From contig NC_056032.1 of the NCBI RefSeq assembly GCF_004379255.2, forward strand, positions 33,205,322-33,269,321: a stretch of DNA of 64,000 nt, written 5' to 3'. Origin of the DNA: Salvia splendens. Its lineage: Eukaryota; Streptophyta; Magnoliopsida; Lamiales; Lamiaceae. Under the pieces are notes generated by a model. That model searched no databases and had not been told where the DNA came from. It saw nothing but the letters and a program-made list of their open reading frames with translations. Numbering within the stretch: the stretch's first letter is position 1; every line of letters begins with the position of its first letter. The translations under genes were made by a program, and so were the position numbers. Shown here one piece after another: positions 35,350 through 48,093 of this stretch.

Positions 35350-36320
35350 ACTCATAATGTACATATTGTATAGTATAATGCGTAGTTTAGTTTCTGTAAT
35401 GCATTATTTGTGATATGTAATGAACATTTATACGGCGCGTTTAATTTAATTTGTGTCGTGTTTCGATGTTTGGAGCACGTTTCTTGTTTTCCCTAAGGGT
35501 TTAACAAGCCTAGGGGATAGGGTGTAGTATGTTCTAAGTCTAAAAAACGTTGTCCAAATACAAGAGCTGCAGTAATTCGTCTGGGGTTGCACATAATGTA
35601 CATTTTGTATAGTATAATCCGTAGTTTATATTTTGTAATGCATTCTTTGTGATATGTAATGAACATTTATCCTGACCGTTTAATTTAAGTTGTGTCGTGT
35701 GTCGTTGTTTGGTGAACGTTTCTTGTTTTCCCTAAGGGTTTGACAAGCCTAGGGGCTAGGGTGTAGTATGTTCTAAGTCTAAAAAACGTTGTCCAAATAC
35801 ACGAGCTGTAGTAATTCATCTGGGTTTCCACATGCATAACGCGTAGGTATATTTTAAAACAGATATACATAATGTACATATTGTGTAGTATAATGCGTAG
35901 TTTAGTTTCTGTAATGAATTATTTGTGCTATGTAATGAACATTTATCCTGCCTCGTTTAATATAGGTTGTGCCGTGTTTTGATGTTTAACGCACGTTTCT
36001 TGTTTTCCCTAAGGGTTTAACAAGCCTAGGGGCTAGTATGTTCTAAGTCTAAAAAACGTTGTCCAAATACACGAGCTGCAGTAATTCGTCTCGGGTTGCA
36101 CATGCATAGCGCGTAGGTATTTTTTAAAACAGATACACATACTGTACATATTATGTAGTGTAATGCGTTATATAAGTTTCTGTAATGCATTATTTGTGAA
36201 ATATAATGAACATTTATCCTGACCCGTTTCATTTAGGTTGTACCGTGTTTCGATGTTTGACACACGTTTCTTGTTTTCCCTAAGGGTTTAACAAGCCTAG
36301 GGGCTAGGGTCTAGTACGTA
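35345..36320. repeat. Tandem array, about 250-280-bp units, inside E1
   Basis: About four imperfect copies. Landmarks recur at the start of each unit (taatgtacat-attg near 35356, 35596, 35870 and 36140) and in the middle (tttccctaagggtttaacaa). Non-coding. Confidence 0.8.
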
Positions 36321-36329
36321 CAACAGCAA

Positions 36330-37500
36330 CCACGTGATACCTAAAACATTATAAATAATGCATTCAAATAGCCAAATAATATACAGAATCAGTCAAGTAA
36401 TTAACATACAAATATTGCATTCATTCTTAGACTCATGTACAACATCAGTCTAATGATGCATAATACAGGATAACTAATGCATAGAAATAGCTAAATAATG
36501 TACAAATAATGATTCACTCCTTGCAATTCCTACTGGCAGTATATCATCGACCGCCTCGTTGATGTCCAATTTTAGCTGCTTTGATGATGTACAACATACA
36601 GAATAATAACATACAATTAGTTACATAATGTACAGACTGAATAAAATAATGTGGACAGTTATACTGTATTCACTTATACACCCTTGCACAGAAGCATCAA
36701 AATAATGCCTAAAAACTGATACATAATGCATTTTAATAATCAAATAATGTTCAGAATAAATCAACAAATGCACCATGAATATTGCAATCACCCATTGTCA
36801 CATGTCCAACTACAGTCACATAAAACATAAACCATGATAAATACTGCACTAAAATAACTAAATAATGTACAGATCCGGTCAAGTAATAAACATACAAATA
36901 TTCCATTCACTCTTTGACACATATACAACAACAGTCACATGATGCATAAAACATGATAAATAATGCATTCAAATAGCCAATTAATGAACAAAATCGCTCA
37001 AGTAATGAATATATAAAAATATTCCATTCACTCTTATACTCATGTACAACTGCGGTCAAATGATGCATAAAACATGATAAATAATGTATAGTAATAGCTA
37101 CATAATGTACAGATTCAGGCTAGTTATGAACATAAAAATATTTCATTCATTCTTTAACCCATGTACAACAGCAAGCACTGGATGCATGAAACAGGTATAT
37201 AATGCATAGAAATAGTTAAATAATGTACAGATTCATTAACACAATTCACATATAAATATTGCCTTCGCTCTTCGAAGGCTTTACAAAAGCATTCACATTA
37301 TGTATAAAACATGGTAAATAATGCATTCAAACAAGCGAATAATGCACTGAGTAAATCAAGTAATAAACATACAAATATTCCATTTACTCTTTGACCATAT
37401 ACAACAGTCACATGATGCATGATACATGATATATAATGCATAAAAATAGTTACATAATGTACAGATCCATTCAAGTAATGGCCACACAAACATTGCATTC
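36330..37500. repeat. Tandem array, about 120-bp units, inside E1
   Basis: About nine diverged copies marked by ataaataatgcattcaaata, acaaatattccattcactct and catgtacaac. Non-coding. Confidence 0.7.
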
Positions 37501-37841
37501 AAGTAATGACCACACAAACATTAAAACATCTTCTATGTTCATCCTCAACTGCTTTGTCCCTGTCCAGCAGCACCAACATGCATCAAGAAATGTGCAATAT
37601 AAGGAATACCAAATAGATATATATTGTAGAAATAAATGTACCAAATGAACATTAAAATTACAACCAAAAAATTTCCACTGCCCAGCAACATATATAATGT
37701 ACTCATTTAGGTAAATACTGCAGTGACATATAGTTATATTAAAAAGAATGTAACAATTACTTCCTTTACTCTTTGACTATACAAAACAACAAAAAGGAGA
37801 AAATTGAAAAAAAATGAGGAATTCATATCAGTATACTAAAC

Positions 37842-38110
37842 CTGCTTGAGCTCAGGTTTCGCTAAACCTGACATGGCAAAGAAACTCGTCGCGTCATTTC
37901 CAGTTAACCGGCCATCTCGATCTGTAAACACAAATGATAACTGAACTAAACGGCTAATATTCCATAGACGGAAACATTTCAACTTGGAAATAAAAAAAAA
38001 ATTTGAAAAAAAGGAAAGAGGCAGCAACCTGTATCTGCAAAGTTGAACCAAGTTTGATACATTTTGCGTTGCTCTTTGGAATACAAGTTTATGCCTGAAT
38101 CGATTTCCAT
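37842..38110 (-). pseudogene. Captured exons 1-2 and intron 1 of an EHD-type EH-domain gene
   Basis: Exon 1 (38110-38029) starts at ATG and encodes MEIDSGINLYSKEQRKMYQ and WFNFADT. Exon 2 (37921-37842) encodes DRDGRLTGNDATSFFAM and SGLAKPELKQ. The two join in phase with GT and AG intact across a 107-bp intron. This is the start of the EH domain of plant EHD1/EHD2 endocytosis proteins. The gene is cut at the exon 2 donor. About 200 bp of upstream, UTR-like sequence (to about 38330) seems to come along. Intron retention shows a DNA-level capture, not a retrocopy. Confidence 0.82.
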
Positions 38111-38508
38111 TTCTCGGCGAGAATTTGAATTGCTTCTGTATGCAGTGCGCTGGTGATAATTTTGTTCAAACCAGGAAGGGTTATTGGAAATCAAGGCAAA
38201 CCCCGGTGAATTTCCGAGAAAACGGCTTGATTTTGAGTGGCTGCGGCTAGGGTTTTTACAGGAATTGGGAAGACGCGTCGAGAGAGAGAATCGAGAGAGA
38301 TATTGTGAGTAAATTTCGCACAATACGTTTTCATCAGTTTTGAGTACATAAAATGACTACTTCACCCTCATGATGCACGAAATTGGTCAAATAATGAAGT
38401 GCGGGATCATAAATATGATTTTAATCAAGAACGTCCATCCTCCTGATCCAACGATCCAGATTGCGAAGAAACTTAAATCTAAGGGGAGAAAAGGAGTTTA
38501 ACACTACC

Positions 38509-38545
<37 letters not shown>

Positions 38546-38553
<8 letters not shown>

Positions 38554-38837
38554 TTTGATCTATGCAAAACTAGATTTAAATACAGAAGCGCAGAACAATA
38601 TCATAATTAGGTCACTTTTAGGTCATAATTAGGTAATTTTTAGGTCATGCTAACAAAGCATGACCTAAAACGATCTTATCATGACATTAAACCCAAATAT
38701 TATAATATGACCTAAAATTGCTTAATTATGACCTTCCGTGTTTTTGGTTAATTATTTACCATTAGATCATCTAATCCTAGGGTCAAGATTTGGTCTGCAT
38801 TTCTGGATTTAAACACATACTTATTTTGATCATCTCC

Positions 38838-38840
<3 letters not shown>
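38546..38840. mobile_element. E2: 295-bp foldback MITE in a TA microsatellite
   Basis: Ends TATAGGGTTTTGATCTATGC and, in reverse, TATATGGAGATGATCAAAAT. Nearly identical to E5 (40320) and E8 (49063). The core is a hairpin with arms TTTTAGGTCATGCT and its complement around a 5-base loop. No coding capacity. Confidence 0.82.
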
Positions 38841-38865
<25 letters not shown>

Positions 38866-38868
<3 letters not shown>

Positions 38869-39220
38869 GGTGTAACAGATAGACTCTTATTTAGGTATTA
38901 ATTATTAATACTATATAACAATTAATACTTATGCTAATTATTTTTTTACTCTTAATAACTTATGCGTATTACGATAGGAATGATGATAATAATATTAATA
39001 ATATATATTGTGTGTGTCCACTTGGACTGAGTTGTAAATTTCCAATAATTCTTGAAATTAGAAATGATGATGAGAGTTGCTAAATTCTTACACGTATCCA
39101 TTCATAAAACTTTATGTATATCTCCTAGTTAGTAAAACTAATTATACAAGTTACAAGTAGTCCTCGTATCCAGATTCCTAGGTAATCAAACTATTGCTTC
39201 TGTACATGTACTAAGAACAA
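38866..39220. repeat. LTR middle segment shared by both gypsy LTRs
   Basis: It starts GGCGGTGTAACAGA and ends ACTAAGAACAAG. It matches 47076-47431 closely and is TA-bordered, but it has no inverted ends and is present in both LTRs, so it was part of the LTR when the element inserted. Confidence 0.8.
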
Positions 39221-39233
39221 GTATATATATATA

Positions 39234-39518
39234 TATAGGGTTTTGATCCATGCAAAACCATTCTTAATACAAAAATGCAGAACCAAGCATACAAAAGTCA
39301 TTTTTAGGTCATTGTAAGCTTATTTTTACGTCATTTTAGTAAGGATGACATGAAATGATCTTAACATGACCTCAAACCCAAAGTTTATAATATGACCTAA
39401 AACTGCTTTACAATGACCCTCTATGTTTTTGTTTAATTATTGACCATTGGATTGTCAAATCTCATGGTCAGGATTTGGTCTGGATTTTGTAATAAGATCA
39501 AGTTTTGTAATATATATA
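39234..39518. mobile_element. E3: diverged relative of the E2 family
   Basis: Starts TATAGGGTTTTGATCCATGC and ends, in reverse, with TTGATC and CAGACC landmarks at the same spacing as E2. Clearly homologous to E2 but more diverged. Flanked by short TA tracts. Confidence 0.7.
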
Positions 39519-40286
39519 GAGTTGTGATCAATGTCGAACCAATTTTAAAGACCGAACTAGAGACCAAATCTGGGCCATTAGATCTAGTTTTTTTGATGAG
39601 ATGTGCTGCTGTGTAAATTTTTCGGTCTTCATTACAAGCCCATTTTACTTCACTGTATAGGTTTATTACTTCATTCCGTACGTAATACCTTTAAACTACA
39701 ATATGTTTTTACTTTCTTCCAGTAGGTTTTGAAATGATTCAACATATGTTTCATTTGAATTCATTGACCTGAGTTTTTACTTTATTTACATTAAAAAAAT
39801 GCAATTTATTCAAGTGCGTTTATTACTTCATTCAGAAACGTTATTACTTCATTGGATAAAGTTTTTACTTCATTCCAGTAGGACTTCTAATGCTTCTACA
39901 CATACTTCATTCCAATAATTTATTACATCATTCCATGTGTTTATTACACCATATCAGCGTTGTGACGGTGGTGATAGATATTGTAGAGAGAGAGAACGAC
40001 ACACGACGGCGAAACCACATTTACGTACTGAAATGAAGTAATAAACCTACTGGAATGAAGTAAAAACCTACTGGAATGAAGTAAAAACATACTGGAATGA
40101 AGTTAAATCTTCGTTACATGTTAGTATGACTTATTTACCTTTGGATGAATTAAAATAGGCTCGTGATGAAGGCGAAAATAATTGATAAATTTGTGTCTCT
40201 CATCCATAAAAAAACTAGATCTAAAAACCCTAATTTGTTATGGTTCGGTGGTTCGGTCTTTAAGAGTGGATTTGTGAATAATGAGA

Positions 40287-40294
<8 letters not shown>
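39515..40294. mobile_element. E4: 780-bp TA-flanked element with inverted internal motifs
   Basis: Ends TATAGAGTTGTGATC and, in reverse, TATAGAGTCTCATTA share an inner TTAAAGACCGAAC. The motif ttacttcattccagtaggtt recurs in the left half and in reverse complement in the right half (near 40030-40100), giving a long imperfect foldback. Non-coding. Confidence 0.7.
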
Positions 40295-40319
<25 letters not shown>

Positions 40320-40327
<8 letters not shown>

Positions 40328-40608
40328 TTTGATCTATGCAAAACTAGATTTAAATACAGAAACGCAGAACAATATCATAATTAGGTCACTTTTAGGTCAT
40401 AATTAGGTAATTTTAGGTCATGCTAACAAAGCATGACCTAAAACGATCTTATCATGACATTAAACCCAAATATTATAATATGACCTAAAATTGCTTAATT
40501 ATGACCTTCCGTGTTTTTGGTTAATTATTGACCATTAGATCATCTAATCCTAGGGCCAAGATTTGGTCTGCATTTCTGGATTTAAACACATACTTATTTT
40601 GATCATCT

Positions 40609-40615
<7 letters not shown>
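40320..40615. mobile_element. E5: foldback MITE, same family as E2 and E8
   Basis: Ends TATAGGGTTTTGATC and, in reverse, TATAGGGAGATGATC. Differs from E2 at only a few bases. TA tracts lie on both sides. Confidence 0.82.
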
Positions 40616-40655
<40 letters not shown>

Positions 40656-41011
40656 AAATAATAGTTTCATGCACACCCATTCACGTAAACAACATGCACA
40701 TTTAACTTTAATTATAATAAAGCAAAATATATGTTACACACATAATACATAATTATATTTATTTTAAAAAAAATTTTGATTTAAAACTATTTATATATTT
40801 TCAAATGTCATCTTAACAACTAATATACCCTCTATGACACACTTATTAACTCTATACTAAAAATGACAATATAATATGTAATGACAATAAAATATGCTAA
40901 TGTGCAAAATAATGCATGTTTCGGGTTAGGGATGTCACAATTCTTTCCCTCTTTAAGAATTTTGTCTGCAAAATTCGCTTTCTCCATGAGTTAATGCATC
41001 CAATAAAATCA

Positions 41012-44000
41012 CTAACCCGTAAACAGATGTGGATAGTTCTTTCTTATCTTTTCCTCTGTTTCCCAAGTTGCTTCTTCGACTCCGTGATTTTGCCAAATAA
41101 CTTTTACCATTGGGATCTCTTTTCTTCGCAATTGTTTAACCTCTCGGTCTACAATATTAACTGGTTCCTCTATGTAACTCAGATTCTCATAAATCTGTAT
41201 ATCAGGATCCTTCAGAACATGTGACGGATCAGATCGATAACGTCGAAGCATACTGACGTGGAAAACATTATGAATCTGCTCTAACTCTGGAGGTAATGCT
41301 AACATGTACGCTAACGGTCCAACTCTTTCGACAATATCATATGGCCCAATATAACGAGGACTCAGCTTACCTTTATGGACAAATCGCATTACTCCTTTCC
41401 AAGGTGAGACTCGCAAGAAAACTTTATCTCCAACCTCATATTCCATCTCTTTCCGATGCTGATCATAATAACTCTTCTGTCTGTCTTGTGTCGCCTTCAG
41501 TCTGCTTTTAATGATATCAATCTTAGAAACAGTTTCCTGGATAATTTCTGTTCCTTCTAGAATCTCCAAGCCTTCTTTGTCCCAATATACCGGACTTCAG
41601 TATTTTCTGCCATACAATGTTTCATACGGTGCCATTCCAATACTGCTGTGATATTGGTTGTTGTAAGCAAACTCCATTAGCGGAATATACTTATCCCATG
41701 AACCCTGAAAGTCAATAACACAAGCACGAAGCATTTCTTCTAATGTCTGAATAGTTCTTTCTGACTGACCATCTGTCTGGGGATGAAAAGCAGTACTAAA
41801 ATGTAGTCGGGTTCCCATGGCTGTCTGAAAACTTTCCCAAAATCAGGATGTGAATCGCGGATCTCTGTCTGATACAATGGATATCGGAATACCATGCAAG
41901 CGTACTACTTCCCTCACGTACATTTCAGCTAACTGGTCTAACGAACAACCCCATCGTATAGGCAAGAAATGTGCTGATTTAGTTAATCTGTCTACAATAA
42001 TCCAACTAGCATCATTCCCTTTCTGTATCCTCGGTAAACCCATTACAAAATCCATCGTGATACGCTCCTATTTCCAAACTGGAATAGATAAAGGTTTCAA
42101 TAAACCGGCAGGTGCTTGATGTTCTGCTTTTACCTGTTGACACGTCAAACACTTTGAAACAAATTCCGCCACTTCTTTCTTCATCTTTGGCCACCAATAA
42201 TGTTGCCTCATAGTATAATGCATCTTTGTTGTTCCTAGGTGCATTGCATAAGGAGCATTATGTGCCTCATCTAGAATCTCTCACCGAAGATTATCGATAT
42301 CTGGTACACACAGTCTAGTGCCAAACATCAATGTATCATCAATGTATCATCTTGTAGAATGAACGGTGTGTCTTTACCTTTTCGTACTTCATTAATAAAC
42401 TGTACAAACTTTTCATCTTTCATTTGAGCATCTTGAATTCGCTGTCTCAACACTGGTCGGATTTCAAGAGTGGCTATTAACCCTTCACTCGTATTCAGTT
42501 GTAATCTTACATTCAAACTTCGAAGAGCAATCAATTCTGACAATGGGGTCATCTACATGTGTGCTACCATACTGCTTGACTTCCGACTTAACGCATCTGC
42601 AACAACGTTTGTCTTCCCCGGATGGTATTCAATGGTACAATCATAATCTTTAAGCAACTCCATCCACCGTCTTTGTCTCATATTCAACTCCTTCTGACTC
42701 ATTAAATATTTTAAACTCTTGTGATCTGTCAAGATTCGAAAAGTTTCTCCATATAAATGATGACGCCAAATCTTCAAAGCAAAAACAACAGCTGCCAATT
42801 CCAGATCATGAACATGATATGAAACTTCATGTACTCTTAGTTGTCGTGACGCATAAGCAACAACCTTTCCATTTTGCATCAAAACACAACCAAGTCCCTG
42901 CCGAGAAGCATCACTGTACACAACGAGTGTTGTAGTCAATCGATGCTTCAACTCATCAAAACTCTTCTGACATTCTTCACTCCATATGAAAGGGGCATTC
43001 TTCCGTAATAATTTTGTCATTGATCCCGCAATCATCGAGAATCCTTCCACAAAACGTCTATAGTATCCAGCCATACCCAGGAAGCTTCGAACCTCTGTAA
43101 CTGTAGTTGGCACTTTGCAGTTGACAATTGCTTCGATTTTCTGTGGATCCACTTCTATTCCTCGACCTGACACCACGTGTCCCAAAAATACCACATGATC
43201 TAACCAAAACTCACATTTACTCAACTTTGCATAAAGGTGTTTATCTCGTAGAACTTGTAATACTGACTGCAAGTGATTAACATGATCCTCTGTACTTCGC
43301 GAGTAGACCAATATGTCGTCGATAAAAATAATCACAAACTGATCCAGAAATGGTTGAAATACTTTATTCATCAGTGCCATAAAAGCTGCAGGTGCATTCG
43401 TTAGTCCGAAAGGCATAACCAAAAACTCATAATGGTCGTATCGAGTTCGAAAAGCTGTTTTCAGAATATCATCTTTAACAATCTTCAACTGATGGTACCC
43501 TGATCGGAGATCTATTTTTTAAAACACGTGTGCCCCCTGAAGTTGGTCAAACAAATCATCTATTCTCGGCAATGGATATTTATTCTTCACCGTCGCTTGA
43601 TTCAATTTCCGATAGTCTATACAAAGTCGCAATGTACCGTCTTTCTTTTTCACAAACAACACTAGCGCTCCCCAAGGTGAAACACTGGGCCATATGAATC
43701 CATTATCCAACAACTCTTGTAACTGATTCTTCAACTCCTGTAACTCCATCGGCGATATTCGATAAGGAGGAATTGAAATAGGTGCAGTACCTGGTAACAA
43801 CTCAATAGTGAACTCTGTTTCTCGATCAGGTGGCAATCCATGTAAATCTTCAGGAAAAACGTCAGGAAATTCTTTAACAACGGAAATGTCTTTAACTTGA
43901 TCATTAACTGTAGCACAATCTACAACATGGGCAAGATATGCTTCACATCCACTTTGAATAAGTTGAAAAGCCGTTGTAGCAGATATAAGACAGGAGGGAA

Positions 44001-44346
44001 CAATCTGTCGATTGCCGTAGAATATCACTCGATCTCGTCCTGGTGACTCTATTACCACTTCTTTAGCATAACAATCTATCTTAGCCCGGTGACGTGACAA
44101 CCAATCCATACCCAAGATAATATCAAACTCATGTATGAACAAGGGAATCAAATCTGCCAATAGTTCTACTGAATTGATTCTCACTGCACAATCTAGATAT
44201 ACTGTATATACTGAAATAACTTCACCCAAGGGTGTGTGTACACCTAGTTTGTGATCTAGAGGTTCAGGTTCTTTATGCATATGTGGTGTGATGACAGGTG
44301 ATATAAATGAATGAGTAGATCCTGGATCTATCAATGTATATATCAT
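41012..44346 (-). pseudogene. Gypsy pol: protease, reverse transcriptase, RNase H, integrase, chromodomain
   Basis: In order on the minus strand: protease ([12 protein letters not shown]), a link ([15 protein letters not shown]), reverse transcriptase ([11 protein letters not shown], then FIDDILVYS), RNase H ([27 protein letters not shown]), integrase (MDFVMGLPRIQKG, SDRDPRF, FHPQTDGQSERTIQTLE) and a chromodomain-like C-terminus (VKVIWQNHGVEEATWE). The protease catalytic motif is DPG where DTG or DSG is usual. An in-frame TAA at 43519-43521 and a stop at 42553-42555 break the frame. An 11-bp tandem duplication at 42327-42348 and further shifts near 41820 and 41580 break integrase. Chromodomain and order fit Tekay/Del. 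Confidence 0.92.
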
Positions 44347-44379
44347 AGCATCAACTAAATAAAGTGTACCAGTAATGAC

Positions 44380-45472
44380 CTATGGTGCTCTAGATGCCTC
44401 CTCCTGTGTCATAGCAAACACACGAGCATGTCCCCGGGGTGTAGATCCATGTGCCTCTGACTGTCCTCGCCCTCGACCCATAGGTGCACTCATAGTTTGT
44501 CCTCTTCCACGACCTCGATTAATACTTGCACTCGATGCTGCAGGTCGCACATTCTGTACTGTTGGTTCCGTTGCTGCTCTTCCACTTGATATTATGTTAG
44601 ACCCCAGTGGGCATTCCCTATAATAGTGTCCTTGTTGTCCGCAGTGAAAACAACCTCCTGTAATTATTCGACATTCCCCTGTATGTGGTCGTCCACAGTG
44701 CACGCATAAAGGTCGTGCACGTGCTGTCATACCAGATCCTCGTCCCCACTCATAACTGAAAGGTGGTGCACGTCCGCCTCTTTGACCCAATGGACCTCCT
44801 CTACTGAAACTCGATGCCGAAGAAAAAGAACTAGGCCTTTTTTAAATGCTCGAGCTTGATTCACCCCTGTACTCTTGTGGTCCCCTCTTTTGTCTTTGAA
44901 TATACACATGTCTTTCTTTCACTAGTCTCTCTGCTCGTATAGCCGCTGCACGTAGATCATTATAAGTACGAAGGTCTGAAGGTGTGATTTTGCTTCTTAT
45001 CTCATATATCAATGCATAACGAGAAAGCTGAGTAAACTTCACTTCATAATCTGCAACTGACATAGATCCTTGTTTAAGGGACAAAAACTCTCTTTGCTTC
45101 TCATCCCAACTTATCACTGAACTCCCACCAATAGTAAGCATCGCCCTGAAGAAGAGACACTGCGTAATCAAAACGATCTTCTGCAATACAACCCATCTGA
45201 TTAAACACACGCTCTGTCCTCTTCAACCATATCTCAGCCTCGGCAGGATCAGTAGTCCCAACAAAGTCAACGGCTCCCATCTTTCTTAGTTCTTTAAAAT
45301 TTCTACCCCTTGGTCTCATTTCTAGTCCCTGTACTTCTTGTTCAACCCGCCTATGTATTGGCTGGCTACCCCCAGATGATGCAACAGGTGAATGAGATGC
45401 TTCTGCAGTTAATGAATTATGCGGGGCGGCTGACCCTTCTCTCCTCGATGACATATGTTCAGGAATATCCAT
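44380..45472 (-). pseudogene. Gypsy gag with internal deletions and zinc knuckle
   Basis: Starts at ATG 45472 (MDIPEHMSSRREGS). It reads FVGTTDPAEAEIWLKRTERV and DAYYWW, then jumps to SSVISWDEKQREFLSLKQGS, where about 20-30 residues usual for Tekay gag are missing; a second gap follows SRYAL. The C-terminal part has the knuckle CFHCGQQGHYYREC and Arg/Gly-rich repeats. Frameshifts lie near 45150 and 44830. It cannot form a normal capsid protein. Confidence 0.85.
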
Positions 45473-46654
45473 GTTCCTGATAATTCAAATGCAAATGCAA
45501 CTTATAACCAATACGTATCATATGCAATGCATGGATGCAATGTCCCAGAGGGATCCTTATCTCTGCTCTAATACCACCTAAACTGTGGCACCTCAACCCC
45601 TCTGACGTATACTCTTTAAATAAATAAATCCATTAACATAAAAGCAATCAATACACGTGTGTAATTCATAGAACACTCATATTATATAAGTTCAAGAAAA
45701 CACTTATCCGATACATATTTCAAAATATCCTGTAAAGTAGTGGAACCCTTTCACCACTCTATATACTATACATTTATCTACATGCAAAATGATGAGGAGG
45801 AGAAGGTTGCCAATATGCGTCAGCGGCCGAACCTGATAACACGTGGAGTTCCTATGACCCACGTCAGTTAAAACTTTACTGCTATCTTATTCCTGAAAAA
45901 TTTAGTCGTTTATATGAGCCACAACTCAGTATATATAAATTTCCACCTTTAATCTCACATGATACAAACATCAAGCATATTTTTTTTATCAATACATATA
46001 ATCAGAAACAATATATAACATAATTTAAAAACAAACCATTTCATATTCATATGCATATGCCACTCTATTCAATTTATTATTCTGTAACAGTCAAACCCGG
46101 TATCTGCCCGGGATTCCTCTATGACCCGAAGGTCTCTCTGTAATTGAACTCATATGTCCCTCTGTATTTGAACCGAAGGTCCCTCTGTAATTGGACTCAT
46201 AGGTCCTCTGTATTTGACCCGAAGGCCTCTCTGTTATTGGACTCGTAGGTCACTCTAAAATTTCAGATCCAGTACAAGGTTGTCACAGATCCTCTTTAAT
46301 CACATGATTCATGTACTTTCAATACCATATGTAAAGCATCAATTACATATTTTTTTATCATATAATTCATTTACAACATCATATCCATTGCACCAATCAC
46401 ATATCCATATCATATTCCACCATCTATATCAAATAATTCATAATCATATCAATTTCACAATATATAATCCAATAATTCAATCCAATTCAACATATAAAAA
46501 TCAACCACATCACACATGTAAAACTAAAAGTGTGATTTATACCCACCTAAAAATAGGTAGATAAACTAGTTGAACACCGATTCCGTCTCCTGAACTACGA
46601 CCTTCAATTCTATTTTTTTTTTCTTTTTTCTGCTCCCTTTCAAACCTAAGCTTC

Positions 46655-46716
<62 letters not shown>

Positions 46717-46723
<7 letters not shown>

Positions 46724-47036
46724 ATGTATTCATTTCCTTTTTGCATATTTTCTCTTTTTTCCTTCTTGATCTCAGCCCGACGATTTTATCATCCGACGGT
46801 TAGATTGATGCCACGTGTCATTTAATAATGCAGATTTTCAGTTGAATAATGCATACCGACTAATAATGCACTATTATACCGTAATAATGCAGATTTTCAG
46901 TTGAGTAATGCACACCGACTAATAATGCACCATTATAGTGTAATAATGCAGATCATCTGGACCGTTGATGAATGAGATCTAACGGCCCATATTAAGAAGA
47001 ATAAAGGATCAAAGGGATGAATAGGATAATAACGCT

Positions 47037-47042
<6 letters not shown>
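46717..47042. mobile_element. E6: 326-bp TA-flanked MITE with internal tandem repeat
   Basis: Ends TATAGGGATGTATTCATT and, in reverse, TATAGGAGCGTTATTATC. Inside are repeated taataatgcagattttcagt units about 60-70 bp apart. It occupies the same LTR position that holds E1 in the other LTR. Confidence 0.72.
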
Positions 47043-47078
<36 letters not shown>

Positions 47079-47712
47079 GGTGTAACAGACAGACTCTTAT
47101 TTAGGTATTAATTATTAATACTATATAACAATTAATACTTATGCTAATTATTTTTGTACTGTTAATAACTTATACATATTACGACAGGAATGATGATAAT
47201 AATATTAATAATATATATTATGTGTGTCCACTTGGACTGAGTTGCAAATTTCCATTAATTCTTGAAATTAGAAATGATGATGAGAGTTGCTAAATTCTTA
47301 CACGTATCCATGCATAAAACTTTATGTATATCTCTTAGTTAGTAAAACTAATTATACAAGTCACAAGTAGTCCTCGTATCCAGATTCCTAGGTAATCAAA
47401 CTATTGCTTCTATAATGTACTAAGAACAAGTATATATATATATATATATAGAGGTTCATGATCAATTGAGATTTTTTAAGCTAATTGAGAAATGAGATGC
47501 AATCTCAGCCACTCATTTTTATTAAATGAGTGGTCAAGAATTTGCCACATAGAAAATATTTTTACATTAATTAATTGTGAAAGGGCAGAATAGTAATTCT
47601 ATATTTTTTTAAGATTACCGCTCACCCACCCCCACATTCCCTGCCACACCATCGAATTTCCCCTCAAAACCTCCCCCCTCCGCCGCCGCACCACACACCT
47701 CTACCCTTCGCC

Positions 47713-48093
47713 GCCGTCGATGCTCCGGAGAAAGTCGTCGAGCTCGGTGACCAGATCTCGAACCTCACCCTTGCCGACACTCAGAAGCTCATTGAGTACC
47801 TCCAGGACAAGCTCGGCGTCTCCGCCGCCTCCTTCGCCCCCTTCGACGTGGTGATCGACGACGTGCCAAGCAACTCAAGGATCGCGACGATTAAGGTGGT
47901 TAGGGCTCTGACGAGCCTGGCGCTGAAGGAGGCGAAGAAATTGATTGAAGGATTGCCGAAGAAATTCAAGGAAAGAGTGACGAAGGAGGAGGCGGAGGCG
48001 GGGAAGAAGCAGCTCGAGGAGGCCGGCGCGAAGATCTCCATTTTAGCGCGATGCAGAGGAAATTTCGATCGACTAATTTTGTGTGGTAAATGA
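47713..48093 (+). pseudogene. Captured fragment of the plastid ribosomal protein L12 gene
   Basis: One open frame reads the L12 N-terminal dimerisation region (ISNLTLADTQKLIEYLQDKL, GVSAAS), then goes straight to the C-terminal domain (FDVVIDDVPSNSRIATIKVV, LALKEAKKLIEGLPKKFKE, QLEEAGAKISIL). The Ala/Gly-rich hinge between them is missing, as is the transit peptide. The family end (VSIA-like) is replaced by 13 unrelated residues before the stop at 48091-48093. L12 forms the ribosomal stalk in plastids; this copy has no start codon or promoter of its own that I can support. GC content is far above the surrounding DNA. Confidence 0.87.

Larger units (their letters stand above)
34553..38515. mobile_element. 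E1: 4-kb TA-microsatellite-flanked element carrying two host gene fragments
   Basis: The ends TATAGGATTGTATTCAAATC and, in reverse, TATAGAGGGTAGTGTTAAAC share the stretch CTCCTTTTCTCC-like and sit between (TA)n tracts. The interior holds a poly(A)-binding-protein RRM fragment, two tandem arrays and two exons plus the first intron of an EHD-type gene. No transposase is present. The structure fits a gene-capturing (Pack) Mutator-like element. The corresponding TA tract of the other LTR holds a different element (E6), so this insertion postdates the gypsy insertion. Confidence 0.7.
33400..40939 (-). repeat. Gypsy 3' LTR, 7.5 kb, containing five TA-targeted elements
   Basis: The outer core segments 33400-34475 and 40653-40939 and the middle segment 38866-39220 align with the other LTR at high identity. 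The rest is elements E1-E5, each entered and left through TA microsatellite tracts. The original LTR was probably about 1.8 kb. Confidence 0.88.

Noticed and set aside
36330..37500. Regularly spaced repeats that might suggest a CRISPR-like array
   Set aside because: Units are long, contiguous and diverged with no unique spacers, and the DNA is plant nuclear. It is an ordinary tandem repeat.
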